Positions 12,107-23,894 are shown, numbered from the stretch's first letter. The stretch is DNA of 64,000 nucleotides from Portulaca oleracea (GCA_029582165.1 CM055869.1:7162425-7226424), one strand, 5' to 3'. The notes: generated by a model not told the origin, from the letters alone. Translations and numbers: made by a program.

Positions 12107-13564
12107 TTGATCCTGCTTAAGCTTCTTCTCACTTCAGAGCAATACTAGACTTGACCCTTCACCCCGTGAGGATGTTCTTCCGGGCCTCTTTTTGATGTTA
12201 GAGTCACCGGGGCTTTCTTTACTTTTCCTGTCTTCCTGAATCACGAGGTAGAGTGTTGTCAGGTCTAGGTTCCTTGATTGTCACAGGTCTTTCCCTAGGA
12301 TGTGTTGTAGTAGTTGGGGGGCGATTCCTGGTTGATAGTGGGTCTATCCCTTTTCCTTCCTGATCTTTCAGCTGTTTCCTAACAGTAGGGTCTTTCTCGA
12401 TTATCCATTGGCGATATGCCATATATACATATGTGCTTCCTCCTGTTGTAGGGACAGCAAGAGTAGGCCTATTCATCCAAAGAGTCTTGCCAAGATCGGA
12501 CCTGGAGGCGCCATTAGTGATGACCCTAGGTTAGGTGGGATGCGCTAGTGAAGGGATCCATTGCTTTCTCCTGATATGACGCTTGGCTCTTTCAGGGAAA
12601 TAATAGGTTGTGTGTGTTAAGCCCACAAGTCTCACGAATGGGCATCGATGGTCGACGGTGACTACTTCTCTTATTATCCACTGTAATGTGCCACTTGACG
12701 ATCATTTCTTCGACGAACCATTTCACCACTTGTCCGCCGAACGTTCCTTGTGTTTGCGCACGCTGGCAAAATTGGGTCATCCGGAAGGTAACTTCGTTCT
12801 TTGGGGGCGCCAAGAAGCGGGTATGCTCCATCATCCATATCTGCATTTAAATTCCAAAGAATATCAGGTCCAAGCGGATTTTCGAAGACAGAAGTCCGCG
12901 CGGATTTGTGAGCGAGAAAGTGGAAGGTGCAACCGCGTAGATTTCGAGAGTCAGAGAAAATTTTTACCCGGCGAGGGGCTTCTGAAAATTCACCTTCGTG
13001 TTCGTATAAAGCCGATCGTGCATAGGATAGTCTCACTACTATCATTGGTGCTAGATTTCGTCGCCGCGAGGCTTTCGCTAATGTTGATCAAAGAAGGATC
13101 ATTGCTTGTGCCGCCATGGTAAAACAAAGCCACCTAGTAAGCATAGGATTAGGGCCCTAACTTTTCTCTCAACGTGTTCGCTTCTTTTGAACATGGAAAT
13201 TAAGGGCGTAAAGTTCACTCTTTCACCCTCTAAGATTTTCTCTAAGTCATTTCTTTAAGCTGCCTAGGAGAGAAGTGTACCTAGGTGAGGTATTTTTGGA
13301 GGAAGTTGGGATGACTGGTGTGGAGGTAAACTTAAAACTTAGTATTGCGCCGAATTCTTCGGGGAGAGGGCACAATTCTTTTTCCCCAAATCTAAACAAA
13401 TGGAGTTCAGGGTCCCAGAATTCAGAGGCGGCTCTAAGGAAATCCCACATTAGCCTTACTTGCCTGAGGCTAATTAGGGTGTGTAAGTTGTATCTTTTCA
13501 ACTCTTCTTTCTCAGCAAATGAAAGGGAAAGAATCCATTGATCGAGCTCTTTTTGGAAAGACAT
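12107..13564 (-). pseudogene. Antisense gene 1 (DUF7745/PMD-like), copy S1, frameshifted
   Basis: This is the S1 copy of the two-exon gene described at 24864-26361. The start MSFQKELDQW is at 13564 and its first stretch is open to 13247. It includes FWDPELHLFRFGEKELCPLP, the family signature. Later parts survive as pieces (12592-12846 and 12219-12476, the latter with the MNRPTLAVPTTGGSTY segment) in different frames because of many 1-2 base losses. The equivalent of the 134-bp intron lies near 12848-12985. On present sequence it could not be translated, but the losses are mainly at CHG sites. Confidence 0.65.
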
Positions 13565-14379
13565 GTTTTGAAAGAAGAAGAGTTTGTGGAGTTTTCTATG
13601 AAGGCTGGGAGCACAAAAGCTAGGAGGGAAGGTGAGTTTTTAGGGAGAATTTGCGCAGATTTTATAGTGTAGAAGTCAGGAGTCCGATGGAATTCCACGA
13701 GAGCTTGGCAGTACCAGTTTTGATAGGAATCAGAGGCTTAGTTGGGAGTTAAGATCCGGTACAAAGTCTGCGCGGATTTGGTAGCTGATGTTGAACAGGA
13801 CTCAAATGGGAATGGCGCGGATTTTTTGAAGAATTCTGGCCCAGATGTGTCGTCGGGCGCGGATTTTTGACTGGTCGGTCTCGATCGGGCGCGATTTTTG
13901 ACTGGTCGGGTCTCGCATCGGGCGCGGATTTTTGGTAGGATTTAGGCTTGAATTTAGCTGGGCCGACCGCAAAGTGGCGCGGATTTGGGCCAATTTCTGG
14001 CGAAGTTAGCACGGATGCAGGCCCAAATGCCGGGGTCATGGATTTTTGGAGTTTTTGGGGATCATATTGAATCTGTGGTTTTGATAATAACATTTGTATA
14101 TTTTCCGGCTTTGTTCGGAAGTTGTTTTTGGGATGTTGTAAAAAGCTTGTTTGTCCTTGATAATTTATGGAATTCGTTTATTGACCACAGCTCCGCTCTT
14201 GTCTTTGTTTTATGTTGCATTGCATATGGTTTTGGTTTTTAATTTTAAAATAGACAAAATTAGATAAATAATTAAGAGTGTCCATACATAAGCACTGCAT
14301 TGCATTCATGTTAAGCATTAATAGAGTAAATTGAAAATTCACAGAGTCGATCCTCTAAGCATTATACATGGTCTCTCCC
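13565..14379. other. Spacer between antisense genes 1 and 2, S1
   Basis: It is upstream of antisense gene 1 and downstream of the antisense gene 2 stop, so it may hold the gene 1 promoter. Between 13760 and 13990 there are about eight GCGCGGATT-like words, mostly followed by TTT and spaced 40-60 bp, plus GGCCCA words. No open frame resembles a protein. Confidence 0.55.
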
Positions 14380-14652
14380 TCAATCATCTTCTTCGTCGGA
14401 TACCAAGTCTATGTAGGCGGGGCCCGATGGGCCGTAGCGTCCACCGGGTTGAGGTGTAGGGTTCTGCCCGGTGAGGAAGCTCCATCCTCCGGCCGCCCAA
14501 GAAGAAGAAGGCTGATCTTGCTGATATCCTCCAGGAGTGAACTCATTTTGAGAAGAGCTAGGAGCATCATATGTATGAACTCGTCCAGATTCGTCCACGT
14601 GAAAGGAGCCCGGATAATGTCTTGCAAAACAGGGGCTTGCAAGACCGGGGTT
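14380..14652 (-). pseudogene. 3' end of antisense gene 2 (PMD gene) last exon, S1
   Basis: This encodes the last 80-90 residues of the last exon described at 39814-42682, ending LVSDEEDD and a stop at 14380-14382. The upstream exons are absent: at 14653 the sequence changes abruptly to LTR sequence, which is the S1/S2 tandem junction. It is a remnant created by the duplication, not a gene. Confidence 0.8.
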
Positions 14653-15810
14653 AAGAAACTGCTGACGGTTTTTGACCCAAGGTCGTGAGAATCGCGATAC
14701 GATCCAGACGGTTCAGCGCTTATCGGTTTTTTAGACTGAACCCAACTATTTTGGGAAAACCGCGCGGTTCTCCTGCCGGTTTTTTTTCCTCGTTCTTTAT
14801 CTATAAATAAGGGGGGGAGATTACTGAGAAGGATGATGAAAAAATTCTGGTCGAGAATAGCAAAAAGAATTCTGAGGATAACAAAGTGAAACACATTGAG
14901 GGTCCATGCGGATTTTTCTTCTAGACATTTCTGAGTCTCAAGTGGTCAGTTCTAGGTGAAATTTGCAAATACTCGCTTGGAGTTGGCCGGAGCCGCGCGG
15001 ATTTGGTAGGGCACTTTCTTTCTTTTTTTTTTCTTCTTTTTCAGTTTCGTTATCATTTGATCAAATTTGTAAAAATGTAATCCTAAGATTAGTCCCCGTC
15101 TGCTGTAATTTTTATTTTATCGGATGTTGGCATCTTTCTTTTATTGTTTGTTTCTGCATGATTAAAATTTTTTATATAATGTGACGGCTTTATTTCTATT
15201 CTAAGTTTTCTGAGTAAAAACCCGACCTAGTAAAGGCCGCTTCGGCGGGCGGTGCAAGGGCATCCCCCTACACCGACTTCTTTACCCCCGGACCCGAGTT
15301 TTGGTTCGAGACCGGAGTCATTATTTCCTTATTTTGTTAATTTTTACAAAATTAACTGGCGACTCCTCCATTTTTACGGTATCCGCATTAAACTGACTTT
15401 CATTTTTTGTCTTTTCGATGCATATTGGTTACCGGTGCCGTTTGAACACCCGGATGGAAGCCACCATGGAACTACTGGAGCTTGGATCCGCGCGGATCTT
15501 CACCCAGTAGGCCAATGGAGGTTCCCATTTGTGGTTCAAATGGGCCGGAGCGGAAAATAATAAATTTTGGCCTAGATAGACCTAGAATCCGCGCGGATTC
15601 TATGATTTGTTTTGGCCCATTTTTTTTTTCTCTCGAAAATCTTTATGCGTTTCAAAGATCAAGAATAGTTGCGTTGAATCGGATTACATCAGAATACTAA
15701 AATTCTTTTTTTAAATTTCCTTAAAATCGTCCCTTAAGAAAAATAAGCAACCCTACGTCGAATCGACCCTCCGTGGGGGACCGTGCCCGCCGGGGGCCGC
15801 GGGCCCTACA
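14653..15810 (+). repeat. 5'-truncated LTR at S1/S2 junction
   Basis: It matches 2174-3312 of the 5' LTR and ends CCCTACA before the PBS. The first 450 bp of the LTR are missing because the duplication breakpoint lies inside the LTR. The TATA box is kept at 14800-14809 and the 20-bp palindrome at 15583-15602, so the promoter part may still work. Confidence 0.9.
14800..14809 (+). promoter_or_regulatory. TATA box in truncated LTR, S2
   Basis: TCTATAAATA in the same context as the full LTRs. It is followed by the PBS at 15812 and gag at 17426, so the unit could be transcribed on its own. Confidence 0.65.
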
Positions 15811-15811
15811 G

Positions 15812-15830
15812 TGGCGACTCCACTAGGGAC
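15812..15830 (+). other. Primer binding site, S2
   Basis: TGGCGACTCCACTAGGGAC, with one base different from the S1 and S3 copies (CTAGGG for CTGGGG), lies one base after the truncated LTR. Confidence 0.75.
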
Positions 15831-17425
15831 TTATAAGAGGGTAAAAACTTGAAAAGTCGGGTTTAGTTTTTTTTTAAAAAAAAGTTGTCACATTTTTTTT
15901 AACTTTAGGCATTATTTGCATCTCACTGTCCATCCCCTTCGTAGTGCACACAAGGTACCGTTTAGGAAAATCCTTACTTACCATTTCGGGAAAAACATTA
16001 ACCATTCAACTCAGGTGGGTCCATTTAGACCTTCACCGAGCCGGCGGTTGTTTTTCCCCCTCGTGCCATACTCCTTAATCCACTTGATTAAAAGGAGCAA
16101 CCCGGGGGTATTAACCTTCCATGCACCCCATGGAGGCCAAATACCCGGGACACGAGTTAGGAGCCGGTAGTGAATCGACCCTTAAACTCTAAACGTAGGG
16201 CCTTGGTTAGGATTGAACTGCATTTGTATGCTATGTGTTTTTCCCTATCCTCGAACCTGAGACCATGCAATAGTGCTTAGAGGAAAAAAGTTAAAAATGA
16301 AATTTTTTTTTTCATCTTTTCTGTTCTGTGTGACGGACCTTGGTTTAGGCCCGACAGTAGGCTTGAGCCCAGAAATCCGCGCGGATTCCTGTTGTGATCG
16401 GCTACTGACAGGCCTAAATTGGGGAAGGTCGGTGTCTGGTCAGAATTTGGCCCACATAGGACTCAGATCCAGGGAATCCGCGCGGATTCCAGGTTGGGCC
16501 GGGTCACATGTGGTCCAAATTCTTCCGGGTTGTTTTCTTATCTTGTTTTTTTAAACCAGATTCAGGCCCGGTAATAGGCCTGAGCCCAGAAATCCGCGCG
16601 GACTTCTGTGGGGCTCGGTCATTGGCAGGCCTGAATCAGGCTATCTGTGGGTTAGGTGTCGGTCGTTGTTTTTTTTTTCTTTCTTCTTTTTGTTTTGTGT
16701 TTGGCTGGGATCTGGGCTTGGCAGTAATTTTGAGCCCAGAAAATCCGCGCAGACCTCACTGGGCGCAAACCCAAGGGATCCGCGCGGACCCCTGGGAGCT
16801 CGGTGGCTGCCAGACCCAGGTCGGGGTCGTTTTGGGTCTTCGTTTGTGTTTGTGTTTTTTTTTCCTTTTTTTGCATAGAATCTTGGTGTTTTGAGTCCGA
16901 AATACATTTGGGCTGTCTAAAGTCGTTGGGCCTCATGAGATCCACGCGGATTTTGTGAGCGGGCCTACCCTTTGTGTGGTCCAAATGGGTTTCTAGTTCG
17001 TTTAGTCCGCTAGATTAATATGTTTAACCCTTATGAGAAGCCTGAGTTCTTTCTGGATTCGGTCCGATAAGGCTTAAACATGTTATTTCGAGCCTGAGTC
17101 AGCATTCTGCATAAGAGTTTTATTTGGGTTTCGCATATAGTCTTGAGCCTTAGTTCGACTATTCGGAGTTCAAATAGAATTCTTCATTCATTGCATGTTG
17201 TGTCTTTAGGAGGGCGTTGAGCTGAGTCTTTGAATTCCTCCACCTTTTCAGGACAGGATAGGTTGGTTTCGGGTTTATCAACGGGACGAAACCGGGCGTT
17301 TGGAAACCTTCGATATTCATTACGGCGAACGAAGACCGTATCATCCGAGGTGACCAATCCAGAGGCGATCGACGGCGGACATCCGAGGAGTAGTTGAGAG
17401 TTTAGTGATTGATCCATCTGAAACC
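15831..17425 (+). other. 5' leader, S2
   Basis: This is the full version of the leader. Between 16370 and 16800 it has several paired blocks of the type 'ggcctgagcccagaaatccgc', each with a palindromic core AATCCGCGCGGATT. One example is GGAATCCGCGCGGATTCC near 16477. Short pyrimidine-rich frames in it are not convincing proteins. Confidence 0.65.
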
Positions 17426-18265
17426 ATGTCAAACCCAAATGATGACGGCAGCAGGGGTCAACCACACAGTGATGCTGGGGAAGAAGCTGTTCCACCACCA
17501 CCAGCTCCAAATACTGACTTGGAGCAATTAACCAATGTGATTCTAAACATGCAAGTTTCGATGAACGCCACCGAGGCGCAGAACTGCAGAATCGACGCTG
17601 TTATCCATGCCATGGAGGAGGCAAAGAACTCAAATGTGAAGAATCCTCCCACGGGGAGGTTGATCAACTGGTAGGAGAAGGATGGATCGGTCCCACGGAT
17701 CTCAAATTCGAGATTAGATCGCATCGAGCGATGTTGAAGGAATCTACTTTGTTCAACAACCAATTTATGGATGATGTCGGTTTACACCGTGCCTCGGGAA
17801 GGCTTCCCTAAGTTCAACATGCCGGACATTAAGTTCCACGGTGTTGAGAGCCCTCATCGCATGTAAGGAACTTTCTAGGGGCGATGACGAAGGGGTAGAG
17901 GAAGACATCTATCACATTATTTTTCCTCGACTTTGGGTCCCGATGATGTTATGAAGTGGTACAACACTCTCACCCAAACCAAGACTACACAATGGAGTTT
18001 GCTTTGCAAGGAGTTCTTACATCAAGATTCTACAATGTAGACATGCCATCACTTTAAGGGACATGGAATTAGTGAAGCAAGAGGAGAAAGAATCTTTCTC
18101 GACTACTTTGCTCGGTGGAGATCAAAGGCACTCAAATGGTGGACCGAACATCCAAGAGCACCAAGTAGACATGCTTATTAGAAGTCTACAACCATACAAC
18201 GCTCATTTGAGGTTTCAACCCCTTAAAGATTTCGCTACATTAAGACCGGCCGACTAAAATAGAAA

Positions 18266-19906
18266 GTGAGTTTGCTAAGGGAGTTACAATCAAATGGAAG
18301 AACACCTATACTAACAGATGTCTACCGCCCATCTGCATCCAACAACAAGGGGAACGAGGTGAATGCCTTACAACGCTACACCGAATACACCCCTATAGAC
18401 ACTACGTACGCTCAAGCTTTAGAGCGTCTCTTAAGCAAGGGAATGATTACTCTTCCCGACTTAAGACCGAGCAAAAAGAAGCCACGGAATTGGACGCCAA
18501 GTTCTCGCAAGTATCATAGGGCTCGAGGCACGATACCCAAAGGCTTTACTTTGAAGAACAGGATGGAAGAGATGTTTAGGTCCAAACAACTACCCTTACC
18601 GAAGGCAGCACAAAAACCTAGCAACACAAACAATCCACTAGGTTCACTGCATATACACGCCGTGTTTGAGGAATGCGAATGGGATCCCTCGGATTTCATT
18701 ACCGATGCAAAGAAGTCAACTTACATCATGCATTACTTCACGGAGGGCCATGAGGTCAACGGTTTATGGGCTAGTGACGAGGAAGATGTCTATGGTGAGC
18801 CTCATGCTGAGAGGACCACGGACAACTTTTGGGATTCTGATGGAGACGAGGACTTTTGGGGAACAGCAAAGTCTGGAGAGGCCAAAACTCCGGATGTTAC
18901 TTTCCTAACAAAGTCAGGGCGCCATAATCATCAAGGAGGCCCTTCCCAAGTCCAACCTCAAGATAAGGGAAAGGAGAAGGTAGGAGAGGTAGTGATCCCC
19001 GTTCCGGAGGAGGATTTGATGTTGAAGCAGTTGAAGAGATTGAAGATGGATGTTACGGTATGGCAATTGTTGGCGGCTTCACAAAAGCACAGGCAAGCCC
19101 TGATCGAGGCTTTGAGCAAGTTGGAAGTATCACCCGAGACTACGCCCGAAGAAATAGTATCTTTTGTCACATCTGGCAGGAATACCATAACTTTTGGTGA
19201 TGAGGATTTGCCTAAGGAAGGTCTTGCACACAACAAGGCTTTATACTTGACCGTGGGTTGTGCCAGTAAGGTGATACCTTTAGTATTGGTGGACAACGGA
19301 TCTGCGGTGAACATCTGTCCATGGAGGACGGCACAGAAGCTGGGGATTCAATCCCATCAGCTTACCCAGCAGGCCATTCAACTTAGGGCTTACGACAACA
19401 CTCCTAGACGAATCTTGGGTTCGATTCTGTTACCAATTACTATGGATGCAATTTCTAGCAATGTTGAGTTTCTAGTGTTGGATATTCCGGCATCATTTAA
19501 CCTTTTGTTAGGACGCCCTTGGTTGCACGCACAACAAGCGGTGTCATCTACTTTACATCAGAAGGTGAAGATGATGGTTAAGGGGCAGGTGGTAACAGTC
19601 AAAGGAGAGGAGTTAGCAGCTGTAATTACTTCAAAGAAACCTATGATCGAGGTAGAACATAACTCCAAGGACGAGGAGTTCCACCATTTCGATATCGTAG
19701 CTACCTTGGAGAAGGAAGAAGCACCTTTGGACTTCGATCCTTATTCCAACAGGAAGGTGAACGCAATTTTGAAGCGACATGGATACTTTCCCGGGTTACC
19801 TTTGGGAAGAAGAGCTCGAGGCCTACATCTTTTCCTTGACTCAAGGAGGGAGCTACCACTTTGGTTTAGGCTACATTCCAACAGAGGAAGAGAGGAGATT
19901 AGCTAA
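18266..19906 (+). CDS. Late gag and aspartic protease block, S2
   Basis: An open stretch of 546 residues. The first 280 residues are a poorly conserved late-gag region with an acidic segment, and no CCHC knuckle is seen. The protease active site VLVDNGSAVNIC begins near residue 341 (Asp codon 19292-19294), with Asn instead of the usual Ser or Thr after the catalytic Asp. The FNLLLGRPWLH flap-side motif lies near residue 411. The last 30 residues after about 19816 are out of frame because of one lost G. Its natural continuation is the frame at 19779. Confidence 0.85.
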   Translation: MSLLRELQSNGRTPILTDVYRPSASNNKGNEVNALQRYTEYTPIDTTYAQALERLLSKGMITLPDLRPSKKKPRNWTPSSRKYHRARGTIPKGFTLKNRMEEMFRSKQLPLPKAAQKPSNTNNPLGSLHIHAVFEECEWDPSDFITDAKKSTYIMHYFTEGHEVNGLWASDEEDVYGEPHAERTTDNFWDSDGDEDFWGTAKSGEAKTPDVTFLTKSGRHNHQGGPSQVQPQDKGKEKVGEVVIPVPEEDLMLKQLKRLKMDVTVWQLLAASQKHRQALIEALSKLEVSPETTPEEIVSFVTSGRNTITFGDEDLPKEGLAHNKALYLTVGCASKVIPLVLVDNGSAVNICPWRTAQKLGIQSHQLTQQAIQLRAYDNTPRRILGSILLPITMDAISSNVEFLVLDIPASFNLLLGRPWLHAQQAVSSTLHQKVKMMVKGQVVTVKGEELAAVITSKKPMIEVEHNSKDEEFHHFDIVATLEKEEAPLDFDPYSNRKVNAILKRHGYFPGLPLGRRARGLHLFLDSRRELPLWFRLHSNRGREEIS

Positions 19907-21407
19907 GAAGGTTAGGAGAATTAGGAGAGGTGAGCCAATACCGCTTTATAGCATAAAGCCGTATCCACTCACGCTTAATGGCCAGTTCATGAGGGAAGGA
20001 GATCATTTCCCTTACTTTGGTTTTCCGGAGCCCTACTATTTGAAGAGCAAGGGCATCTTAGTTCCAGGTTTAGAGATCTTCAACGACTGCATGCTACTCG
20101 AAGAGGAATTGTTCACACCGGCAAGGGAGAACAGGACCCCACTAGAATGGACTCATCTAGCAGGGAGTAACATCTTTGGAATGTTGTTCGGTCAAGAAGC
20201 ACAGCGAGAGGAGAAACCTGTGGAGGCGCTTTCCTTGGCCCTATCAAGCATGGATTTCGATCCTACTAAGCTCATCGCTACATGGGGTCAGGAAACCAAG
20301 CAAGTCACCTGGACGTCGGCCAAAGGAGACAAGGAGTTTGTGTTAGCTTTAGGAGAATCAATGCTCGGGTCAGAGTATAGTGTCAATCCTGTTGTTGTTC
20401 CCTTTTCTGAGTCTGTCTTAGAGTCAGGTCTTAAGTTCAATCAGTCTGTTGCATCTACTTCTAGGGGGTCTGTTGAGTCACCTGTTGATGTTCTTGTTTC
20501 TGAATTCAATGAAATGAACTCATTTGCTTATGGTTCTTCTTATTCCCCATCCCTGAACTGCTTCGCCTCTAATGAAAATAATCAAGATGCTGTAAACGAA
20601 TCAGAAATTCCTAAAGATCTTTTAAAAGCCGTAGAGAAACATGAAAATCGAATTTCCGTAATTGAAGAAACTATAGAAGTAAACCTAGGTATACCTGAAG
20701 AGCCTAAATTAACCAAAATTGGGAAACTTTTAACCATCAGAGAGCAAGAGCACTTTACTCTTCTCTTACGAGAATTTGTAGATGTCTTTGCCTGGTCATA
20801 TCAAGATATGCCAGGTATAGACCGAGAAATAGCTGAACACAGAATTCCGCTTTACCCTGACGCTAAACCGGTTAAACAGAAGCTTAGGCGTATGAAACCG
20901 GAGTGGGCGTTGAAGATTAAGGAGGAAGTCGAGAAGCAGTTGAAGGTAGGCTTCATTAGGGTGTCAGAATATCCACACTGGATAGCTAATGTAGTCTCGG
21001 TTCCAAAGAAAGATGGGAGAGTTCGGATGTGCGTAGACTTTAGAGATTTAAACAAGGCAAGTCCGAAGGATGACTTTCCTTTACCTCATATCGATGTTTT
21101 GGTAGACAACACCTGTAGGCATGCCCTTCTTTCATTCATGGATGGGTATTCAGGTTATAACCAGGTTAAAATGGCAGAGGAGGATATGGAGAAGACGACG
21201 TTCATCACACATTGGGGTACATTCTGTTATGTAGTGATGCCATTCGGGTTGAAAAATGCAGGGGCGACTTATCAGAGGACAGCCACCACATTATTGCATG
21301 ATATGATGCATAAAGAGGCAGAGGTTTACGTAGACGACATGATCATCAAGTCTGTTAACCGTGACACACACTTGGATAGCCTTAGAAGATTCTTCCATAG
21401 GTCATGA
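19779..21407 (+). CDS. G-patch-like region and reverse transcriptase block, S2
   Basis: An open stretch of 542 residues. It starts in a glycine-rich G-patch-like segment (HFGLGYIPTEEERRLAKK) before a long linker. RT begins near residue 365 (MKPEWALKIKEEVEKQL). The catalytic YVDD is encoded at 21327-21338, after FGLKNAGATYQ. The frame ends at 21407 where 'aggctgcgg' in S1 and S3 reads 'aggtcatg', another CTG-centred difference. The G-patch between protease and RT is also known in other Ty3/gypsy and retroviral pol genes. Confidence 0.85.
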   Translation: MDTFPGYLWEEELEAYIFSLTQGGSYHFGLGYIPTEEERRLAKKVRRIRRGEPIPLYSIKPYPLTLNGQFMREGDHFPYFGFPEPYYLKSKGILVPGLEIFNDCMLLEEELFTPARENRTPLEWTHLAGSNIFGMLFGQEAQREEKPVEALSLALSSMDFDPTKLIATWGQETKQVTWTSAKGDKEFVLALGESMLGSEYSVNPVVVPFSESVLESGLKFNQSVASTSRGSVESPVDVLVSEFNEMNSFAYGSSYSPSLNCFASNENNQDAVNESEIPKDLLKAVEKHENRISVIEETIEVNLGIPEEPKLTKIGKLLTIREQEHFTLLLREFVDVFAWSYQDMPGIDREIAEHRIPLYPDAKPVKQKLRRMKPEWALKIKEEVEKQLKVGFIRVSEYPHWIANVVSVPKKDGRVRMCVDFRDLNKASPKDDFPLPHIDVLVDNTCRHALLSFMDGYSGYNQVKMAEEDMEKTTFITHWGTFCYVVMPFGLKNAGATYQRTATTLLHDMMHKEAEVYVDDMIIKSVNRDTHLDSLRRFFHRS

Positions 21408-22478
21408 AATACTGGAATGAGGTTGAACCTCGAGTGTGCTTTTGGAGTGACGTCAGTGTTATTGGGTTTTGTAGTGAGCTCTAGGGGAATCGAGGTTGAT
21501 CCAGCAAAGATCAAGGCGATACAGGAAATGCCACCGCCTAAGACAGAGAAGGAGATAAGGGGTTTTCTCGGACGATTGCAATACATAAGCCGGTTCATTT
21601 CGAAATTAACCATGATTTGTGACCCTATATTTAAGAAGTTGAGGAAAGGGGGTCAACTGAGTGGGATGAAAATGTCAAGCGACTTTTGACAAAATTAAAG
21701 AGTACTTGGCTAATCCGCTGTGTTAGTTCCACCAAGACTAAAAGCCTTTATTGTTGTACTTAACAATCACTGAGTCGGCAATGGGGGCTATGCTAGCTCA
21801 AAGATACGATGGTGAAGAGCGAGCCATTTACTACTTAAGCAAGAAGTTTCTAGAATATGAAGCCCGGTACTCCAACATTGAGAGATTATCCTCGCCTTAG
21901 TGTGGGCAACGAGGAAATTACGTCACTACATGCTTGCGCAAGATACCGCATGTGACCGCATTCATGAATCCTCTCAAGTACTTGATGGAGCAAACGACCA
22001 GTCAACGAGAGTAGCTCGGTGGATGGTTATGTTATCGGAGTTCGACTTACAATTTGTTCCACAAAAAGCCATAAAAGGAAGAGCGATGCAGATTTTTGTG
22101 ATTTAATTGCTGAGGAGGCTAGTGAAGAAAAGTTAGATTTTCCGATGAAGAAGTATTTCAAACACGTAAAGAAACATGGGAAATGTATTTTGATGGAGCT
22201 TCCAATCAAAGTGGATTCGTGTAGGAATCATTTTGATTTCTCCCAAGGAGCCCATACTCCTATTTCCGTGAAGTTAGATTTTGAGGCGACAAATAATGTA
22301 GTGAATATGAGGCATGTATCATTGGCATGCAGTCCGTGGAAATGGACATAAAGTGCATAAGGATATTTGGTGATTCGAGCCTTATAATAAACCAGTTTGC
22401 AATAAGTGGAAGGTGAAGAACGAAGCTTTGCACCCTACCAGGCTTACGTAGGGATTTAGCGAACACTTTGATCAAGTA

Positions 22479-23894
22479 GTGTTCACTTATTTACCTCGGG
22501 AGCATAATGAGTTAGCTGATGCATTAGCAAAGCTGTCATCCTTGCTAAATATCCCGAGAGGAGTTGTGTCTATGCCGATATGCATAGAGAGAAGAAGTCA
22601 ACCGGCTTATGTTTATTCCTTGGAAGTTTGTGAGATAGACTCGACTTGTTGGTATTATGACATCTACCAATACCTCACCAAAGGGGTTTACCCTGAGGAT
22701 TCTACCACAAGATCACAAAGAGCAATCAGACTCTTAGCGTCGCAGTATTGTTTGATTCAGGATCAGTTGTACAAAAAGACGGATATGGGTATCAATTTGC
22801 TTTGTTTAGAACAGAGTGAAGCTCAGAACTTGATGAAGGAAGTTCATGGGGGAGAATGTGGCCCGCATATGAATGGACGGATGTTGTCCAAGAAGGTTCA
22901 AAGGATGGGGTATTACTGGTCGACTATGGAAGCTGACTGTCACGACTATGTGAAACGGTGCTACAAGTGTCAAATCTATGCGAACTTGCAACACCAACCC
23001 CCGTCATTTTTGACCACGTTAACCTCGCCATGGCCATTTTCAGTTTGGGGCATTGATATCATAGGGAAGGTGACTCCTAAAGGAACGGGAGGACATGAGT
23101 ATGTGCTTGTAGCCATTGACTACTTCACAAAATGGGTGGAAGCGGCATCCTATGCAAAACTAACTTCTAAGCACGTAGCCAAATTCATACTTAGAAACAT
23201 AATATGCCGTTATGGGGTTCCACACGAATTGATAAGTGATAATGGGGTTCACTTCAAGAAAGAGACGACGGAATTGTTAGCAAAATACAAGATCCAACAT
23301 CATAGATCTTCGGTATATCGACCTCAGACCAATGGAGCGGTTGAGGCAGCTAACAAAAATCTCACTAGGATAGTAGAGAAAATGGCTTCCTCTTATAAGG
23401 ATTGGCCTGATAAACTACCTTTTGCCTTATGGGGTTATCGAACTTCTATTCGTACATCCACCGGAGCAACTCCTTACTCCTTGGTATATGGAATGGAAGC
23501 GGTATTGCCAGTAGAGGTAGCAATACCTTCATTACGGATTATAGCGGAGAGTCAGATTCCGGAAGCGGAATGGGCTAGGGCTAGGTATGAAGAGTTAGTC
23601 AGCATTGATGAAAGGAGACTCAGAGCCATGCACAATGTCCAGATATACCAGAGTCGTGTGTCCAGGGCATTTAATAAGAAGGTCAAACTAAAAGACCTTG
23701 GAGAGGGTGACATGGTTTTGAAGGAGATACGGGCACCTATTCAGGACCCAAGAGGGAAGTTTAGGCCCAATTGGATGGGACCTTACATCATAAAGGAAAT
23801 TCTTCCCGGAGGGGCGGTAAGATTAGTAGATTTGGAAGGAGAAGAATGTGTTCAGCTGACAAACTTAGATCAACTTAAGAAGTTTTATGCGTAA
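22479..23894 (+). CDS. aRNase H end and complete integrase, S2
   Basis: An open stretch of 471 residues. It begins with FTYLPREHNELADALAKL, the C-terminal motif of the aRNase H. The integrase follows: an HHCC zinc finger (H..H near residues 125-130, CYKCQIY near 166-172), the first catalytic Asp in FSVWGIDIIG, the second in ELISDNG, and Glu in NGAVEAANK. The C-terminal domain ends QLTNLDQLKKFYA and TAA. All three catalytic residues are present, so this copy could encode an active enzyme. Confidence 0.88.
   Translation: MFTYLPREHNELADALAKLSSLLNIPRGVVSMPICIERRSQPAYVYSLEVCEIDSTCWYYDIYQYLTKGVYPEDSTTRSQRAIRLLASQYCLIQDQLYKKTDMGINLLCLEQSEAQNLMKEVHGGECGPHMNGRMLSKKVQRMGYYWSTMEADCHDYVKRCYKCQIYANLQHQPPSFLTTLTSPWPFSVWGIDIIGKVTPKGTGGHEYVLVAIDYFTKWVEAASYAKLTSKHVAKFILRNIICRYGVPHELISDNGVHFKKETTELLAKYKIQHHRSSVYRPQTNGAVEAANKNLTRIVEKMASSYKDWPDKLPFALWGYRTSIRTSTGATPYSLVYGMEAVLPVEVAIPSLRIIAESQIPEAEWARARYEELVSIDERRLRAMHNVQIYQSRVSRAFNKKVKLKDLGEGDMVLKEIRAPIQDPRGKFRPNWMGPYIIKEILPGGAVRLVDLEGEECVQLTNLDQLKKFYA

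Larger units (their letters stand above)
2174..14652 (+). repeat. Tandem unit S1 (first of three 12.5-12.8 kb direct repeats)
   Basis: The unit begins inside the 5' LTR at AAGAAACTGCTGACGG and ends in the last exon of antisense gene 2. The next base is again AAGAAACTGCTGACGG at 14653. It contains the rest of the LTR, PBS, leader, gag-pol and antisense gene 1. It is about 300 bp shorter than S2, partly from a deletion of about 185 bp in the leader near 4130. Confidence 0.9.
17426..23894 (+). pseudogene. gag-pol: gag-pol polyprotein, copy S2 (few breaks)
   Basis: It starts at the MSNPNDDG methionine and stops with TAA at 23892-23894. The gag start to about 18260 is damaged by small indels. From 18266 two long overlapping frames cover late gag, protease, G-patch and RT. 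The step between them near 19816 is one missing G (S1 and S3 have GAGGGCC or AAGGGCC, S2 has GAGGCC), so the true frame is probably continuous. A second damaged block (21400-22480) covers the end of RT, RNase H and aRH. Integrase is intact. Comparison of all copies supports a single frame of about 2,100 codons with no gag-pol frameshift signal. The product acts in cytoplasmic particles and, through integrase, in the nucleus. Confidence 0.87.

Noticed and set aside
14409..14894. Minus-strand 161-residue frame across the S1/S2 junction
   Set aside because: It is a chance fusion of LTR antisense sequence with an off-frame reading of the PMD tail. The correct tail frame is 14380-14598.
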